From Phaseolus vulgaris (lineage: Eukaryota > Streptophyta > Magnoliopsida > Fabales > Fabaceae): a stretch of DNA of 64,000 bases. Shown here in pieces: positions 47,371 through 60,600 of this stretch (positions are counted from its first letter, which is position 1; every line of letters begins with the position of its first letter). Location of the stretch: positions 3,202,311 to 3,266,310 of the forward strand of contig NC_023758.2 of assembly GCF_000499845.2 (NCBI RefSeq), given 5' to 3'. The notes under the pieces are model-generated. The model worked only from the letters and a program-made list of their open reading frames with translations. It was not told the origin of the DNA and ran no database searches. Position numbers and translations under genes: made by a program.

Positions 47371-50365
47371 TTAAGCCTTGGGCGCTTTGTCTAGCAAAAC
47401 ATTATCCTGAAGGTTAAGCTCTGCGGGCGTTTCTTGACCACCACCTAGTATTGAATCATATTCCTCACCACGAGGAGCAAATTTCTTGTGAAGAACTTTT
47501 ACAAATTCAGTCTCCTCTAGTTCTTTTGCATTTTCGTCAGCATGAGCCTGAGCCAAATTGGAATAATTTAAGGCAGATTGTGAGAAGAAGGTCATTTCAT
47601 CTTCTGTGAGCTTCCTCAGGAACCTTGCTGGATTACCTCCCCAAACCTGCAATTAAAAGCAGTGTTTCAGTTTTAAGATACAAAGACAACTTCATGCCTG
47701 ATACAAATAAATAAGATGAAGACCTTTTGAACCATCCATTTAAATTAAGGTCCTAGTGGTTAGACAACTATCTTTATAACTCTAAGAAATCATAACACGT
47801 GTAACTTCATTTAATTTAAATTTTCAAGAGACAGAGAGCAGAACAAGGCACATTCCCATTCTCTCCACACAAAAAAAAAAGGTTCATATATAAACCTCTC
47901 CATAAGGAATCCTCGTATTCTGCCTAACAAGGGCTCCAGCAGCAACCATGGCATGTTTCTCGACATATACACCATCAAGCAAGGTTGCACCCATGCCAAT
48001 AAATGCCTCATCCTCAACAGTACATCCTTGTAACACAGCACTATGACCTAAAATCAAAGTGTCAAAAACCTTAGATAGAGTAGAGTTCACACTAAAACAA
48101 TGCTTAAGTCATTCACAGAATAATAATTCATCACATTCACTCACCAACAGTAACATTATCTCCAATGATAGTTGGCAAGACTTTTCCACTTAAATTAGAC
48201 TTGGCAACATGAACAAGAGAATTGTCTTGTATATTAGTTCCAGATCCAATAACTATGCCGTTAACATCACCTTCACACAAAGCATAATGTTCAGTCAGAG
48301 GTAGAAAACAGTGAGAGAAGCACAAATATTGGAAAGAGTAAGCTGGGAAATATCAGTACCCAACTCCCTGATATATTGAGTATGCAAATATGCCTGTAAA
48401 ATGATTGAGTACATGCATATAGCATTGAGAGGTAGTACAACAGTAGTCTTTCACACTCCATTCGAATGTGAGTTGAAGCAATGAAAAGCGAAGGAGGTAA
48501 CAAACGTCTGGTCATACTATCTTACTTAGAAAGCAAAAGGAAATGCATTGTAACTTCATGCGTATTGGATATGCTTTTGATAATTAATTTTGAATCAACA
48601 TGATTTATTGAAGTAATTCTGAGTAAATGTGCGCTTGGAGTAATGTGATTTTTATGTTTAGATTAAAGATATTGGAAAATTGGTTTAGATACAAAATACA
48701 GCTGGGAAACTTGCAATCAAAATTGATTTTGGACAAGTAATTGCCCAAAATGGGTTTTAAAGTGCATACACACATTATTATGTAGGCGTCTCTAGTACTG
48801 TAATTCCAGTACTGTAATTCGTTAATTTGAAATAAAAATGCATAAGATGAAATCTTAAAAAATAAATTAATATAACAATCACATATAAAGAAACAAACAA
48901 AAAAATACAAATAAGAGAAGTAATTCATCATGCAACACAAGTTTGACCGACAAGTGCAATAAAGAAAAAATGTGTCAACGTAGACAGGAAACGGAACTTC
49001 GTCAACTAATCTTCAACTCTCTTTTTTCTGTTTTGATGTTAATATTCAAAATACTGATATAAGAAAAAAAATTAATGAAAAAACTAAGGTTCACGTTTAG
49101 CAATTTTAGCTTCTCTTTGCGTGTGATGTGTAAGTGTCTCATTTGTCACTTAAAATTTATCATAATTATCTTTGTCTTATAATTTGACATTCTGGAACTG
49201 AAGGGACGTGACCTTTCAGGTTATTGTAAATTATAAAATGAATGTTGACACCAAGGATTGACATGATGACTCGCATTAGTGTTGATGCAAAAACTATTGC
49301 TAACGAAATCAACAAGACTGGAGTCTAAAACTTGGAATCATGTTCTACACAAGCGTGTATCCAACCATACCCTTAGTAAGAAATGAATTTTTAAATCCGT
49401 TAAGGCGAGTGTTCAGATATATCAGAGATACACTTACACATTTTGGTCCAGTTTGAATAAATTTCTAAATTAGTACTTATAGAAAAAGAAAATAAGAAGA
49501 AAAAACGAACGAAGTATATCCATAAGCTAAAACTAACTTTTACATAACCTAATTTAGAAAAATTCTCTCAAATCAGCTTTTCCAAAACCTTATTCTAACT
49601 TGTGCACGAGCTGACTTTTAATTTATGAGAGAAGTTTATGACATTGGTTGTTTCTTGCAAGAGCGGAAAAGTTTATTCAAAGAGACTATTTGAAGGAAAA
49701 AGCTCACTTCAGAAGCCTTGCAAAAATTTAACGTTTCTGTTAAGCAAATAAATTACCACCGTCACACCAGCCTCACTTCATCCTAAGATATGCATTTCAG
49801 ACAAATACAAATACTGATAGCGTATGAACATTACGATTCCAGCAATTGAAGGAGAACCAAAAATCAATTAAAACGGTTCCACATTCTCGTATTTGTATCA
49901 AACAAGCGTAAAATAGACAAACCTAGACGTTCACAGGAAGGCTAATCTCAGACGAAGCAAGCAAACCCTAATCAATGAAAATAAAAGTTGGAAAGAGCGA
50001 CGATGGCGGTAGGGTTTACCTCTGAGAACACATCCGTACCAGATGGAGGAAGCTGGACCAACGTGAACATCGCCGAGGAGAGAGGCACTGGGGGCCACAA
50101 ACGCATCCTTGTGAACGGAGGGACCTTTGTCGAAGAGATTCATCAGAGGTCGATGCCTAGACACTGTAAATTTGAAATCGAAATAAGAAACATTGAAGAT
50201 TGAAATGAAACCCTAATTAAATGGAAATGAAGAATCGAAGGAATTCATACGCTGTTCTTGGAAGAGATAGTTGCCCTGGAGGCGAGAGCCGAGGCGATCG
50301 ATGGCTTGGCCGGTCTCTCGGATCCAAAATCCGACGGCGTAGAAAGCTCTGCCCAAGGTTCCCAT
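47371..50365 (-). CDS. GAMMACA: Gamma carbonic anhydrase, mitochondrial complex I subunit
   Basis: Gamma-type carbonic anhydrases form the plant-specific matrix-side domain of mitochondrial complex I. Five minus-strand exons join in frame: 50365-50251, 50163-50020, 48270-48145, 48047-47896 and 47646-47371, giving 270 residues. The start MGTLGRAFYAVGFWIRETGQ is nearly the same as the Arabidopsis gamma-CA1-3 starts. Left-handed beta-helix hexapeptide repeats follow (SIWYGCVLRGDVN, GTNIQDNSLVHVAK, IIGDNVTVGHSAV, IGMGATLLDG), including the His of LVHVA and GHSAV expected to bind zinc. The C-terminus ends KAPKA, more like gamma-CA3 (At5g66510), whereas other parts resemble gamma-CA1, so the subtype is open. 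Intron 2 is long (1749 bases) and shows no internal gene. Confidence 0.94.
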
Positions 50366-51751
50366 TCTGCTATTGCTAGTACTTCTCGCACTGCCGCCTC
50401 ACTTCTACTCCGATCTTCTCTTCTCTTCTCTCTCTCCGTCTCTTCCACCTATTCTTCTTCTCTCTTCACTCACACCTCTGATTTCCAGAAAACTTTTTCA
50501 TTATTTACATCAATTTTGTATAGACCAAATTAATTTATTAAAAGTCATTTCTATAAATTAGATTTACCTTTTCAACTACAACAAATTCACCTTCTTACAA
50601 GCACATTTTTTGTGCACCTCCTTTGAAATTAATATTTTGTTTTAAGAAAAAAATAGAGTAAATATTCATTACTGGTTAACTTTAGGAATTGAGAACAAAT
50701 ATGAAAAGTTTATAATTTTCTTTTTTCATGTTAAAAATTAACATTACAATATTATACGTTTTTACCCTAAAGATATATTTTAACTAAAGTTGAAACGAGT
50801 TTTATTTGTTAACAATTTTTTTATTGACATGATAAAAAAGCAACTTTTAACAATTTATATAAAAATAATAATTATATATCGAACACATTAGATTTTAACG
50901 TTGTGTTTGGATATTCATTTGGATTCTTTTAAGCAGAAAATTCAAGTTTTGCTGCTGTTTAGGTTCAATTGGGATCTATAATATCTGAAATTTTGAAAAA
51001 AAATCATTTATTTAGTTTTCAACCTAAATCAATAAAGATGTAATAAATATATATAACTAAGTGAGAAAAACAATCAAATAAGGATAATAGTTATTATGTA
51101 TCCAAATTTTGTTTCATCTTACCTTTGTTCTATTTTCTTGACATTTTTTTTTTATCCCATCATTTGTCATTTCTATCATTTTTCATTCTATCTTTTCCTT
51201 TTCTTATTTCTCTTCTATTTCTACTTCAATCCACCGATATGTAAAGTAGATGTGTATTTTTATTATAAAAGCTTATTCAATTTTCAGTCTGAAAACTTAT
51301 TATTGTAATTTATAAGAACATATTAAAAAATTAATAAAACTATGGTTGTAAATCATTTAAATGTTAAAAAAATTAGTAAATAAACATCCTCAAAATCTAA
51401 TCCAAGTTAAGTTTCAAGTTAAAACTAGTATGCGTGTTTTTGGAGAACCGTATACAAATTTAAAGGAAAAACGCATAAACCATTATTGTATTGAGAAAGT
51501 AAAATCAAAAACACTAAAAGAGGAGTTTGCTTAAGCGGAATATGGGCTTCAATATTTGAAACGAGTTCATTATTTGGTGGCACTACAACTGCATCTCAAA
51601 GCAGGAGTATTAGACACTACTGTGTCAAGTGCCGAGCAGCACATGTGACATAACACAATGGAACGGAAATCGCAATGTTTATGATGTTTCACTCAAATTT
51701 TACACAATTGATTAGAGATCACCGAAATTGGCTGTTGAGTTTCTAAAGAAG
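50366..51751. other. Intergenic between gamma-CA and pyrophosphatase
   Basis: The left 150 bases are the CT-rich 5' UTR/promoter of the gamma-CA gene. The rest is AT-rich, with GTTGTGTTTGGATATTC-like sequence near 50900 that could begin a MITE, but no matching end was found. Confidence 0.45.
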
Positions 51752-54089
51752 TTAGTGCCTCAAGCTCTCAACTATGTAAGCAGCATACAAGTCCCTGCAA
51801 AAGGAAACACCCATTTTAAAAATTAAAATTAGCATTCAAGATTAGTGCCAAGTATCCAAAAATAGACATAAAAATTGAGTTGCGGAAGGAAAGTAGCTCA
51901 CATGGAGTATTTGATGGCATCCACGGCAGCTTCAGCTGGTAGAAAGTCCTCAACGTCAACCTTTTTGTTTTCATTCTTCTTGTCTAGTGCAGCAAGCTAA
52001 GGATACACGCAGAAAACCAGGGGATGTGGCATTGATAGAAGAAAATCACTTAACAGTCATAAAAACCTATGGGAGATTTAGTGTGTTTGGTTATAATCCA
52101 TCAGACACTCCTTGCAAGAGTGACAATATAGAAAATCTTCAAGTAAAAAGTTTTTATATTGGCCTAATCTTCTTTAGGCTCTATTCCAAGAGAAAAACTA
52201 ATTGTCAATAACTACGCAATGAGATGCATGTGGTTACTGGTTTTATGTACAAGTGCAAATAACAGGATACACTCCTCAAAGAATCTTCTGATTTCAGCTA
52301 GCCGATGTGGAGGAAGCTCCTTGATGTCCGTGTAATGACGGAACTCAGGGTCATCAGCACAAACTGCTATGATCTTGTCATCCCTCTCACCCTGTAGTAG
52401 AAATAATTATAAAACAATTTCTCCAAATTTTTACAAATTGGTGACAAAACTATTCAAAAGTTCTGTGATGCCCAAGGCAAGTATAAAGTGAACAAAAATT
52501 GCAGTTCCCTACACTCGTGTTGACATAAATTTAACAATGTTCCTTGCAACCTTCAATTTTATTTCGTTGCTCGCAAGGAACGAGCATCCATCTCAATCTA
52601 ACACTCTCTTGGCTAAAAATGGACTAGGGTTCGAAAGGTTAATGGTGACAAATTTCACCATGTCATGCCAACTACATGGTTGGGCGTGGTTTTGTTTATC
52701 ATTTCAATAGACTACAGGACACAAGTACTAGCAGGGAAGCAAATAATTAACTAACATAACATAGCCTTTTTTTTCCCCGAATAAACCCTCTCACCCTCAC
52801 TTCTATTTTATCGTCCAATGCAAATCTTAATGAAAAACAGAAAGCAAGGACGAGAGAACTTTTACCTGGTCAATCATGGGCATTAATCCTATAGCGCGAG
52901 CACGAAGGAAGGAACCAGGAAGCACGGGCTCCTTCTCAGAACAAAAGTTCAAATTTTAATACAGTTAATATTTTGGCCAGAAACAGACATTTCTGCCATG
53001 TATCAGGAACAGATAAAATTTAACCATAACTACCTGCATTAGAACCAGCACGTCCATAGGATCACTGTCTTCACAAATGGTTCTTGGGATAAAACCATAG
53101 TTGTGCGGGTAGACAACAGATGAGTAAAGAATCCGATCAACCTAAGTTGTTCAGCTCTTTCGTTAGTGTGTTATTTATGCTTGAGTACAGACAGGTAGCA
53201 ATGATAAGTTTGGAAACGATAAATTAAAATGAGAATACCCCATTAAAAGAAAGTCTTCCATATTTTCCAAACACATCAAAGCATAAGGAATGGAAGAAGG
53301 GCAATGAAAGTAAGAAAATCGAAACCGCACCTTTATGAGTCCACTTTTCTTGTCCAACTCATACTTGACCTTACTGCCTTTGCCAATTTCAACCACCTGC
53401 CATGGGAATTGATTTATTTCTCTATCTTAAAGTTTTTAGAAAACAAGAGTTCAATGAAATAATCTCTGCAGATAAAATGTAAGATTTTATGTTCCAATCT
53501 GTTGGTGAATCGCCTAAATTAATCACAGCCTCATCTCAAATATAAAATGAGGATTTCGTTATCATCTAAAACTAAAGTACTTTTTTTTCTAGCTGCATTC
53601 ACTAAGGGTACAAAATCTGCAATGTTTGAATGATTGCCAGAAGTAAATAATATAAGCCCCAAAACCCAGATGACCATGATGTTGCCAGAAGAGTACTGAC
53701 GAGGGTTCTTTTTTTCTAAGATTTGCGATAAGTTACAAAACAGTAACAGCTTACACAGTTGAAAACTGATGGAGCTCCTGGTCCTGCATGTAGAAAAACA
53801 AATTTCAGTCCAAATATTTTTTTTTTTTGAAGAGGAACTCTTGAATCACAATAATTTGCTCTCACCTAGGAGAAAACAAATAAAACAGATTCTTTTCCTA
53901 AAAAAACATACATTCATTAAAATTAAAAGTGACACCAAAAAAATTGGAAAGAGTTGGCGTACCAATCTCTAAGTCGTGCCAGGGGTGAGCAGCAACAGTT
54001 CTCCGTGACAGAGAAGAAAGTATTCTTTCATTGAGCTTAGGGTGAGGTAAACCCGAATTCCATGCACTTGAATCTTCATGGTGAGCCAT
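51752..54089 (-). CDS. PPA: Soluble inorganic pyrophosphatase
   Basis: This family I enzyme hydrolyses pyrophosphate to two phosphates with Mg2+, pulling biosynthetic reactions forward in the cytosol. Eight minus-strand exons join in frame: 54089-53963, 53783-53755, 53396-53331, 53141-53034, 52931-52866, 52391-52271, 51983-51902 and 51794-51752, giving 213 residues, the usual plant length. The signature DSDPMDV is at residues 99-105, and [26 protein letters not shown] and [10 protein letters not shown] give the other active-site Lys, Tyr, Asp and Arg residues. The N-terminus lacks a transit peptide. Exon 2 is only 29 bases. A likely 5' UTR intron (54100-54470) ends 10 bases before the ATG. 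From memory the Arabidopsis position match is PPa2 (At2g18230). Confidence 0.94.
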
Positions 54090-55559
54090 ATCAACTTACC
54101 TACATCATCATCAAAACCATCACACACAGAGAAGACACTATTAATCCGAATCATTTCAATCAAAACAACAATCAGAAGAATCCACCTCAGTTCCTAACAG
54201 GATTGATTCCCAAATACCTAGCTAGGAATCTGTGTGTACGAAAGCATATAGTCACACAAAAACCGATTCAATTAGACGTAGCTAACTAACAGAGCATCAG
54301 GTAAAAAAGAAACCCGGGACCTCAAAAAGTAGCATTATTTGCAAAATGGTGATTACTTTTTTAAGGTCTACACATGTTGCATTAGATCAAGAAGCAAAAG
54401 ACGGAGGCGAAACAGAGAATAAAAAGCGAATCAGAAAAAGGGTAAGAAGAAAAATAGCAGCAGAGTGAACCTTTTGCCTTGTTGGGTCCAAAGGGTTAAG
54501 GAACTTGCAGAGATAGAGACATATATAGAGAGAGACTAGGAGGTGGTGGTGGGTGAAGGTACGAAACAAGTGAAGAATATAACGGGCAATGTATGTATCT
54601 ACGACACGTTTCAAAAGCTAGTCGTTGATTGAATCTGTGTCGTCTGATTTAAGTGGGCTTCCATCAGACGGCTACGGATGGAAACGGAATATTTGGATTT
54701 CGGACAGCGTCAAATCACCATCTTTTTCTTTTCCACTGTTCTGCCTGCTCAAAAAATTATTTTAAAATCAAATTATTGATAATTAATCCACGTGTGTATA
54801 TAAATATATATGGTAAAATTTATTATATTGTAATTAAATAAATAAAAAGTTGAGTTGAACAAATTAGAAATTTGAACCTCTACCCAATAAAAAGAGAACG
54901 CGTTTGTTGACTACTCTGACCAATCATGTGTATTTTTTGGAAATAATTTGGCTAACAATTGTAAATATATTTATTTTTAATAATAATATATTTATTAAGT
55001 ATAAAACTGATTTCAATACAAAATTATTATCATAAAAGCATAACTTTAAAAGTGTAATTTTTGTCATGACTAATCGTGAGTTACGTAATAACACTTGTAA
55101 AAAATATTAATTAATCCATTAATACTTTTTAAAACTTATAAATATTTATTTTTTTATTAGAAGGCATCTTTTAATTTGACAATTTAAATTGAGAAAGTAA
55201 GAGTAGTTCAACTGTGGCATGTTCCAGAATATATGAATAAAAAAAATGAAGCCATATTGAGATGCTTTTAGTGAAAGGTACACATCAAACAAATATGCAT
55301 TATAATTATATTGTCCCAGCTTCAATTATAGCGTTTCACAGGTGACTGCTAAAACTTTTTTGCTGAATTTAAGTTTAATTGCTAATTTTTTAGGATAACT
55401 TTTTTTATTAATAAAATCCTACACAAAGGTTCAAGTTGCTGATTAAGATCATAAATATATCGCCCCAAAAATCACTCCTTCTCTAATATCATGTATAAAT
55501 ACTTCCTTTTTTTAGGAATGTTTAACATTTTTAATCTATCTAACATCAAAACTCACATG

Positions 55560-56340
55560 ATAGATGTATTAGTTTCTTACCATTAGAATCATCACTATCT
55601 TTTAGTTGTAGCAAACATGTTGTCTTCTTTCTTATTATTGTTAGTTACAATAGTAATTTAATTTATTTTTTAATTTTTCTTTTACTTTCAACTTTGATCT
55701 TACCACTCTTATATATGATACTCTTTGATTTTATAACATTCTTTTTTGGTGTGTTCTTATTGTATTTGGACTTGTAGTTATATTTTTCAAAGCTTTTGGT
55801 TGTTTTACTTGCTTCCTTGTCTTCATAGTGGTGGAATCATAAATTACATTTTTTGTTTTCAACTTTACTCATAAGATTGTATATCTCTGGATCAATGCAT
55901 AACATTCTTATAAATCAGGTGTCTCATCTTTACAAAAGCATAAACTTGCTCATTCAGTCTTATAAGGAATGTATGCATAATCAATCTTTCAAATGACTTC
56001 ACATCATTAGACTCATTTATAACTAATTTGTCATGATGGTCCAATTCTCTAAAATTTTCAACAAACTACTATAATATTCATTTAAGGTTCTATTAGTTTG
56101 TTTTTCGAAAAATACCCTTTGTTTAAGGACAAACAGCTTTAGCTCATCACTTCCATCATAAAACATTTTTGACAAAACATTCCAAATATTGAGGGTAGTG
56201 GGTAAACAAAGATACATTTTCATGATTTATGACTTTATAAACATCAACAATCATCTTTTTGGTTTTCATCATATACAATTTTTTATATCCATCTTTTTTT
56301 TTTGAGGTTTCACCTTTCCGCAAATGTAAGATAGTCAATT
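55560..56340 (-). pseudogene. Decayed Copia-type gag fragment
   Basis: The minus-strand frame 56223-56023 includes LPTTLNIWNVLSKMFYDGSD and, after an FVLKQ-type stretch, LNEYYSSLLKILENW, the layout of Ty1/Copia gag (UBN2-type): TA.dIW, Y.D, lk..l, y...L..lw.eL. Part of the preceding sequence continues in another frame up to 56338 (frameshift), and stops interrupt the following region, where Lys-rich pieces remain. No protease, integrase or reverse transcriptase motif was found. A non-functional remnant. Confidence 0.55.
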
Positions 56341-56654
56341 TTGGTCATAACATCAAGGATTAAAATTCATGATTTTTTATCATTTTTGTGCAATTTCATA
56401 AAGATTACAATAATAGATAAATCGTGTTTAGGATTGAGGACTTTGTATTAAAGAAGTCATGTTTTATAAACACAACTTGAACTGTGATTACGAAAATCAT
56501 GCATTACAAAGATAATTTTGTTTTTTTTTTCTTCCATAAAAGTTATGCATGATGAAGAGGATTTTCAATATTTTTTAATTAAATTTTGGTATGAAAAGTA
56601 TGACTTTAATTATTTTATTTTTAATTGAAATAAAACAATTAAACTAATTTGATG

Positions 56655-56845
56655 CATTAAAAAAATTAAAAATATTTTTTTATTAGGTATAAGTTTAATA
56701 TATTATTAAAAAGTTAATCAAATTAAAAGTTCAAAAATAAAACAATTGAAGTGATTTATACACGACTTCAATTAAAAAAATTGAAAATATCTTTTATTAG
56801 GTGTAACTTTAATATATTATTAAAAAATTAATCAAATTAAAGTTT
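56655..56845. repeat. AT-rich tandem duplication, about 115-bp period
   Basis: Units at about 56655-56730 and 56770-56845 share TTAATATATTATTAAAAA and TTAATCAAATTAAA words with a few differences. Confidence 0.65.
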
Positions 56846-57232
56846 TTTTAAAGGTGCACAACTTAGAAGTGAGAAAGAAAATAGATCAAAGTGGTTTTTG
56901 TCGTTTTGTTAATTTCTTTACGAGATTACACTAGTAAAGAAACCTACTCGTTAATAAATTGGTAACAAAATTAATATAACCCATTGGTTCATTATGTACT
57001 TGGAGAACACCAATGTGACTTTTAGATTGAACAATTAATTTTTAATGTCTTTAGTACAAGATCAAATTTAGAAGAAATTATTAATTTTTTGATAAAAGAT
57101 TTTATGATTTCTATATCACTTCAAATTTATTTTCTTTAGTTATCCTTAATAAATGTTATAAGTATTTGTGTTTTGTATTAATTAATGGTGTTTTTTTATA
57201 AAAATAATTAATAATAAAAGTTAATTTAGTAG

Positions 57233-57396
57233 TGTTAAGAAGTGAGTTTTAAGCCTAACTAATCTCATAAAATCGGCTCAATAAGGTGAGGTTTGCACCC
57301 ACTTACATACTAAGAAAAACTATAATATCTAGTCTACGTGCGATTTCAACACACCCCTCACGCCGATGCTACCAGGAGATATAGGTGATGTCCAAA
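57233..57396 (+). repeat. Dispersed legume-type repeat (TRIM/LTR-like)
   Basis: The words AAGGTGAGGTTTGCACCCAC, TATCTAGTC and AACACACCCCTCACGCC are characteristic of a repeat I know as common in soybean, bean and lotus DNA. The copy at 7243-7470 is in the opposite direction and more decayed. Confidence 0.6.
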
Positions 57397-57626
57397 GAAG
57401 TAGTTTGGTAATTTTTTTTTAAAATTAGTTATTTTTACCAATGAGTATTACTCAAACATTTTACCAACACAAATAGCTAATGAATTAACGTCATGTATAT
57501 TACTCTGAGTAAAGTGGTGCACTTTACTAAAAATGTGGAGAATTAGTTCCACATTTCTGAATATAAGACAAGAAACAGAATCTTATTTAAGTACTTTCCT
57601 TTCTGATTTTTGTTTTGACAACGTTC

Positions 57627-60600
57627 CTACACATATTGCCGATTGCCAGAGTTTTTTCTGCACATGCTCATGAACTTCGCCACAAATTCTGCAGAGAAGA
57701 CCATATTAGTTAGTCATTAATGTTATACCCAAAACAGCAAGTCTCACTAGCTCATTCAGGGAAGTCATGCACATTATGTTAGAACCTATAAATACTATAT
57801 GCATACAACAATGAGTACAACTTTTTGTATTCATTTCTTTCTATCATTATGACATGCAGTAAATGATAAACAGAAGAGAAATAGGCAAAAAAAGAAAATT
57901 GTTATGCAGTTATATGAATCATTGTATTATATACGTGTAACATCTCTCATTAAGATCCCTTATTGTGTTATTTTTTCAAGGCAATCTATATGATTAGAAG
58001 GGTTATTTTGTCTTACCTTCTAATTTTAGTAAAGCTGCTATTCCTGGTGGAAGTCTTCTGTCCTGTATATTATAAACTTTGGTTACTAATTTTTCCAAAA
58101 AATACACATAAAAGGGTGGAAGAGGTTGCATAGAACTAGAGTGAAAAGGGTGAGTAGCATAGATATCTTAAAAATATAATTTATCATGTTGATATGTTTA
58201 TGTTGACAACCATGCACCAGATTACAACTGATACGATCATAACATCATGCACCAGATTACCCATCACAAGCTATGGAGGGAGAAACTCACATAATAGGCA
58301 TGCCAGTAGTATAACTCTCTTTTTAAGTTGGCTTCAATTCTTTCTAGGAGATGTTCTACGAGTTTCTGCATATTTGAACAGAATGTACTTTATGCAGTAG
58401 TATTTTGGTGAGTTGAGTAAATTATTTATAAATTCTTCTTCCTTACCTGGAGAATCAATTTCGGCTGGACAAAATCTAAGAGAAGCATTTGAAATTTCCC
58501 TCGAATTGAGAGTAAGCTGATAAAATCATAGCAAAATTTAAATTGATAATTTTCAATTTACATGAAGCATGTTAGTTTTATTATAGAAGATAAGGTGGAG
58601 AAATTTCTTGCCGTGAAAATGATGGATCAGCCAGGATTTCTGTGGCAACTTCTATTACGATCTCCTCCCATACAACTGAAATTGGTTGTTCTTCTGAAAA
58701 TGGATAGCTGTCCATCATAGTACCCCATTTAGTCTATGGAGACAATTTTCTTGGAATGTTAAAATAAATGTTTCCAATCAGAAGTTCTTACTTGTGTGCT
58801 TTGCATGCTTCAAGAGCCATGATTGCTTTTCTGAGGTTCTGCTTAGATTTTGTTGCAATCTTCGCAGCAAAGTTCATGGACAGATCAAAATTCTCATTCT
58901 TTGCTATCTGCATAAGAACCTCAACAACCTGTATAGTTTAAGATTCATGAGTGTTAATTAATTTTGCTTTGTCGACACTAAGTTAATTCCTTCTTAGAAG
59001 TTATAAGATGATCTAGAAAATAAATACATATACTAGTGAAAAAAATCACATGATTTGCTATGTCCTAGATTGATGTTAACTTTTACATATTCCAAAATGT
59101 GTTCTTACTTCGTGAGTTTGAGGAGCATCAACTTGGATAGTTTTGAACCGATTTTTTACAGGTTCAATAATGTCTGCATCATCTTCACAGCAGAGTACTA
59201 ATTTGCATACATCCGAATAGCGGTCTACAATCCATTTGATAATGTGCTGGATGTTATCTACTGCTTTGTGGACCTCATAAAGAACCATTACTGCAATCCA
59301 GAGAAACCAGCCACATTAGCTAGGTTCGCATTAAAGGATGAATCTGTTCAAGAAGTTAAATAAACAAGTAATTAAGCTACTAACCTTTAAAATCTGACTT
59401 GAAATTAATATTGCTGACTTCAGGGGCAATCGCATATATATTGCTAATTTCTTTGATTAATCCCATTAAAGCATATTTAGCATTTGGTTCAGAATTTACA
59501 TCTAGCTCCATGTGATGAGGACTTGATGTTATGGGGACAGACACTTTCTTAAGCCTTTGATCCTGTCAATTTAGTAAAAGTACTGTGACTTAATGGATTG
59601 GAGATGCAACTTATTGAAATAAACTCATAAGCTGCTTTTTAGTTTGTACTTATCATATGTGAGAAATCTCTACCTGAATAGGGAAGTGTCTTAGATCATG
59701 AGATAACTGCAAAAGGTCTAATAAAGTGAGGTTAGAAGTACAAAACACGTCTGAAAGGAAACTTATGGGAAGAAACATACATTACAACATGCATCACCAT
59801 ATATTTCTCGAAGAAGAGCCATTGCTAGCTCTCTTTTCCCGGAACCAGAGGGTCCTTTGAGCAAAATATGAGGGCAAGAGCCATGAGACACCTGAAAAGT
59901 AGGATTGTTACTATTCTTCAATAAAGTAATCTGCGTATTGAAAATTTGTATTGAAAGTTAGTTGAAGTTACCTAAAAAAATTCCAATTCTAAGTGAAGAA
60001 CATTAACAAAAAAAACACTTAACTCTAAATATCTAAGTTTTGTTCACATGAAAACTAAGATGTTTTGACAAGACATAAGAAGTTGAGTAAATTAGCAAAT
60101 TTGTGAGGCATGAAAACAATTAAGGGACAGAGGCACATGTGAGTATTTGGAAACATACCAATTCCTTCAGAAGTTGAGCTTCTTGTCTGTTGCAAATGAA
60201 GCCATTAAGTGAAGCAGGTTGGTGCTTATCTGCCAAGAATTGTGGGAGGCTTTCCACTACCACTGCTCTCTCAATGTAAGAAGATTCGTCAATAGGTCGA
60301 CGTTCAGGAGATTTTGTAGTGGTTCTACAGTTACCTGTTCTCATGCAAGCAAACCATGTATCTTTCTGGTTCTTTTGTCTGTTAGCTGTGAATTTCCTCA
60401 TGCTTGCACTTGTCTTTCCACTACCTTCGCTTGTTACACTACTTGGCTTCCCAGTGCCACTGCCCTTTCTACTCGTGGAACCAGAACTCACACCCGTGGT
60501 TGATTGAGACAAGATATTCATGTTAAGATCACCATTATTTCCTTTGCATTCAGATGGGGTTCTCGTGGCGTTCACCGTTGGCCTTGGACTGAAATACTCG

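Larger units (their letters stand above)
54090..57626. other. Pyrophosphatase 5' region, then transposon-rich AT sequence
   Basis: 54090-54600 holds the 5' UTR, its intron and the promoter. From 54880 on the sequence is AT-rich with a decayed Copia-type gag, a tandem duplication and a dispersed repeat. No intact gene was seen. Confidence 0.55.

Noticed and set aside
50897..51410. Possible MITE starting GTTGTGTTTGGATATTC
   Set aside because: No convincing inverted partner at the right end.
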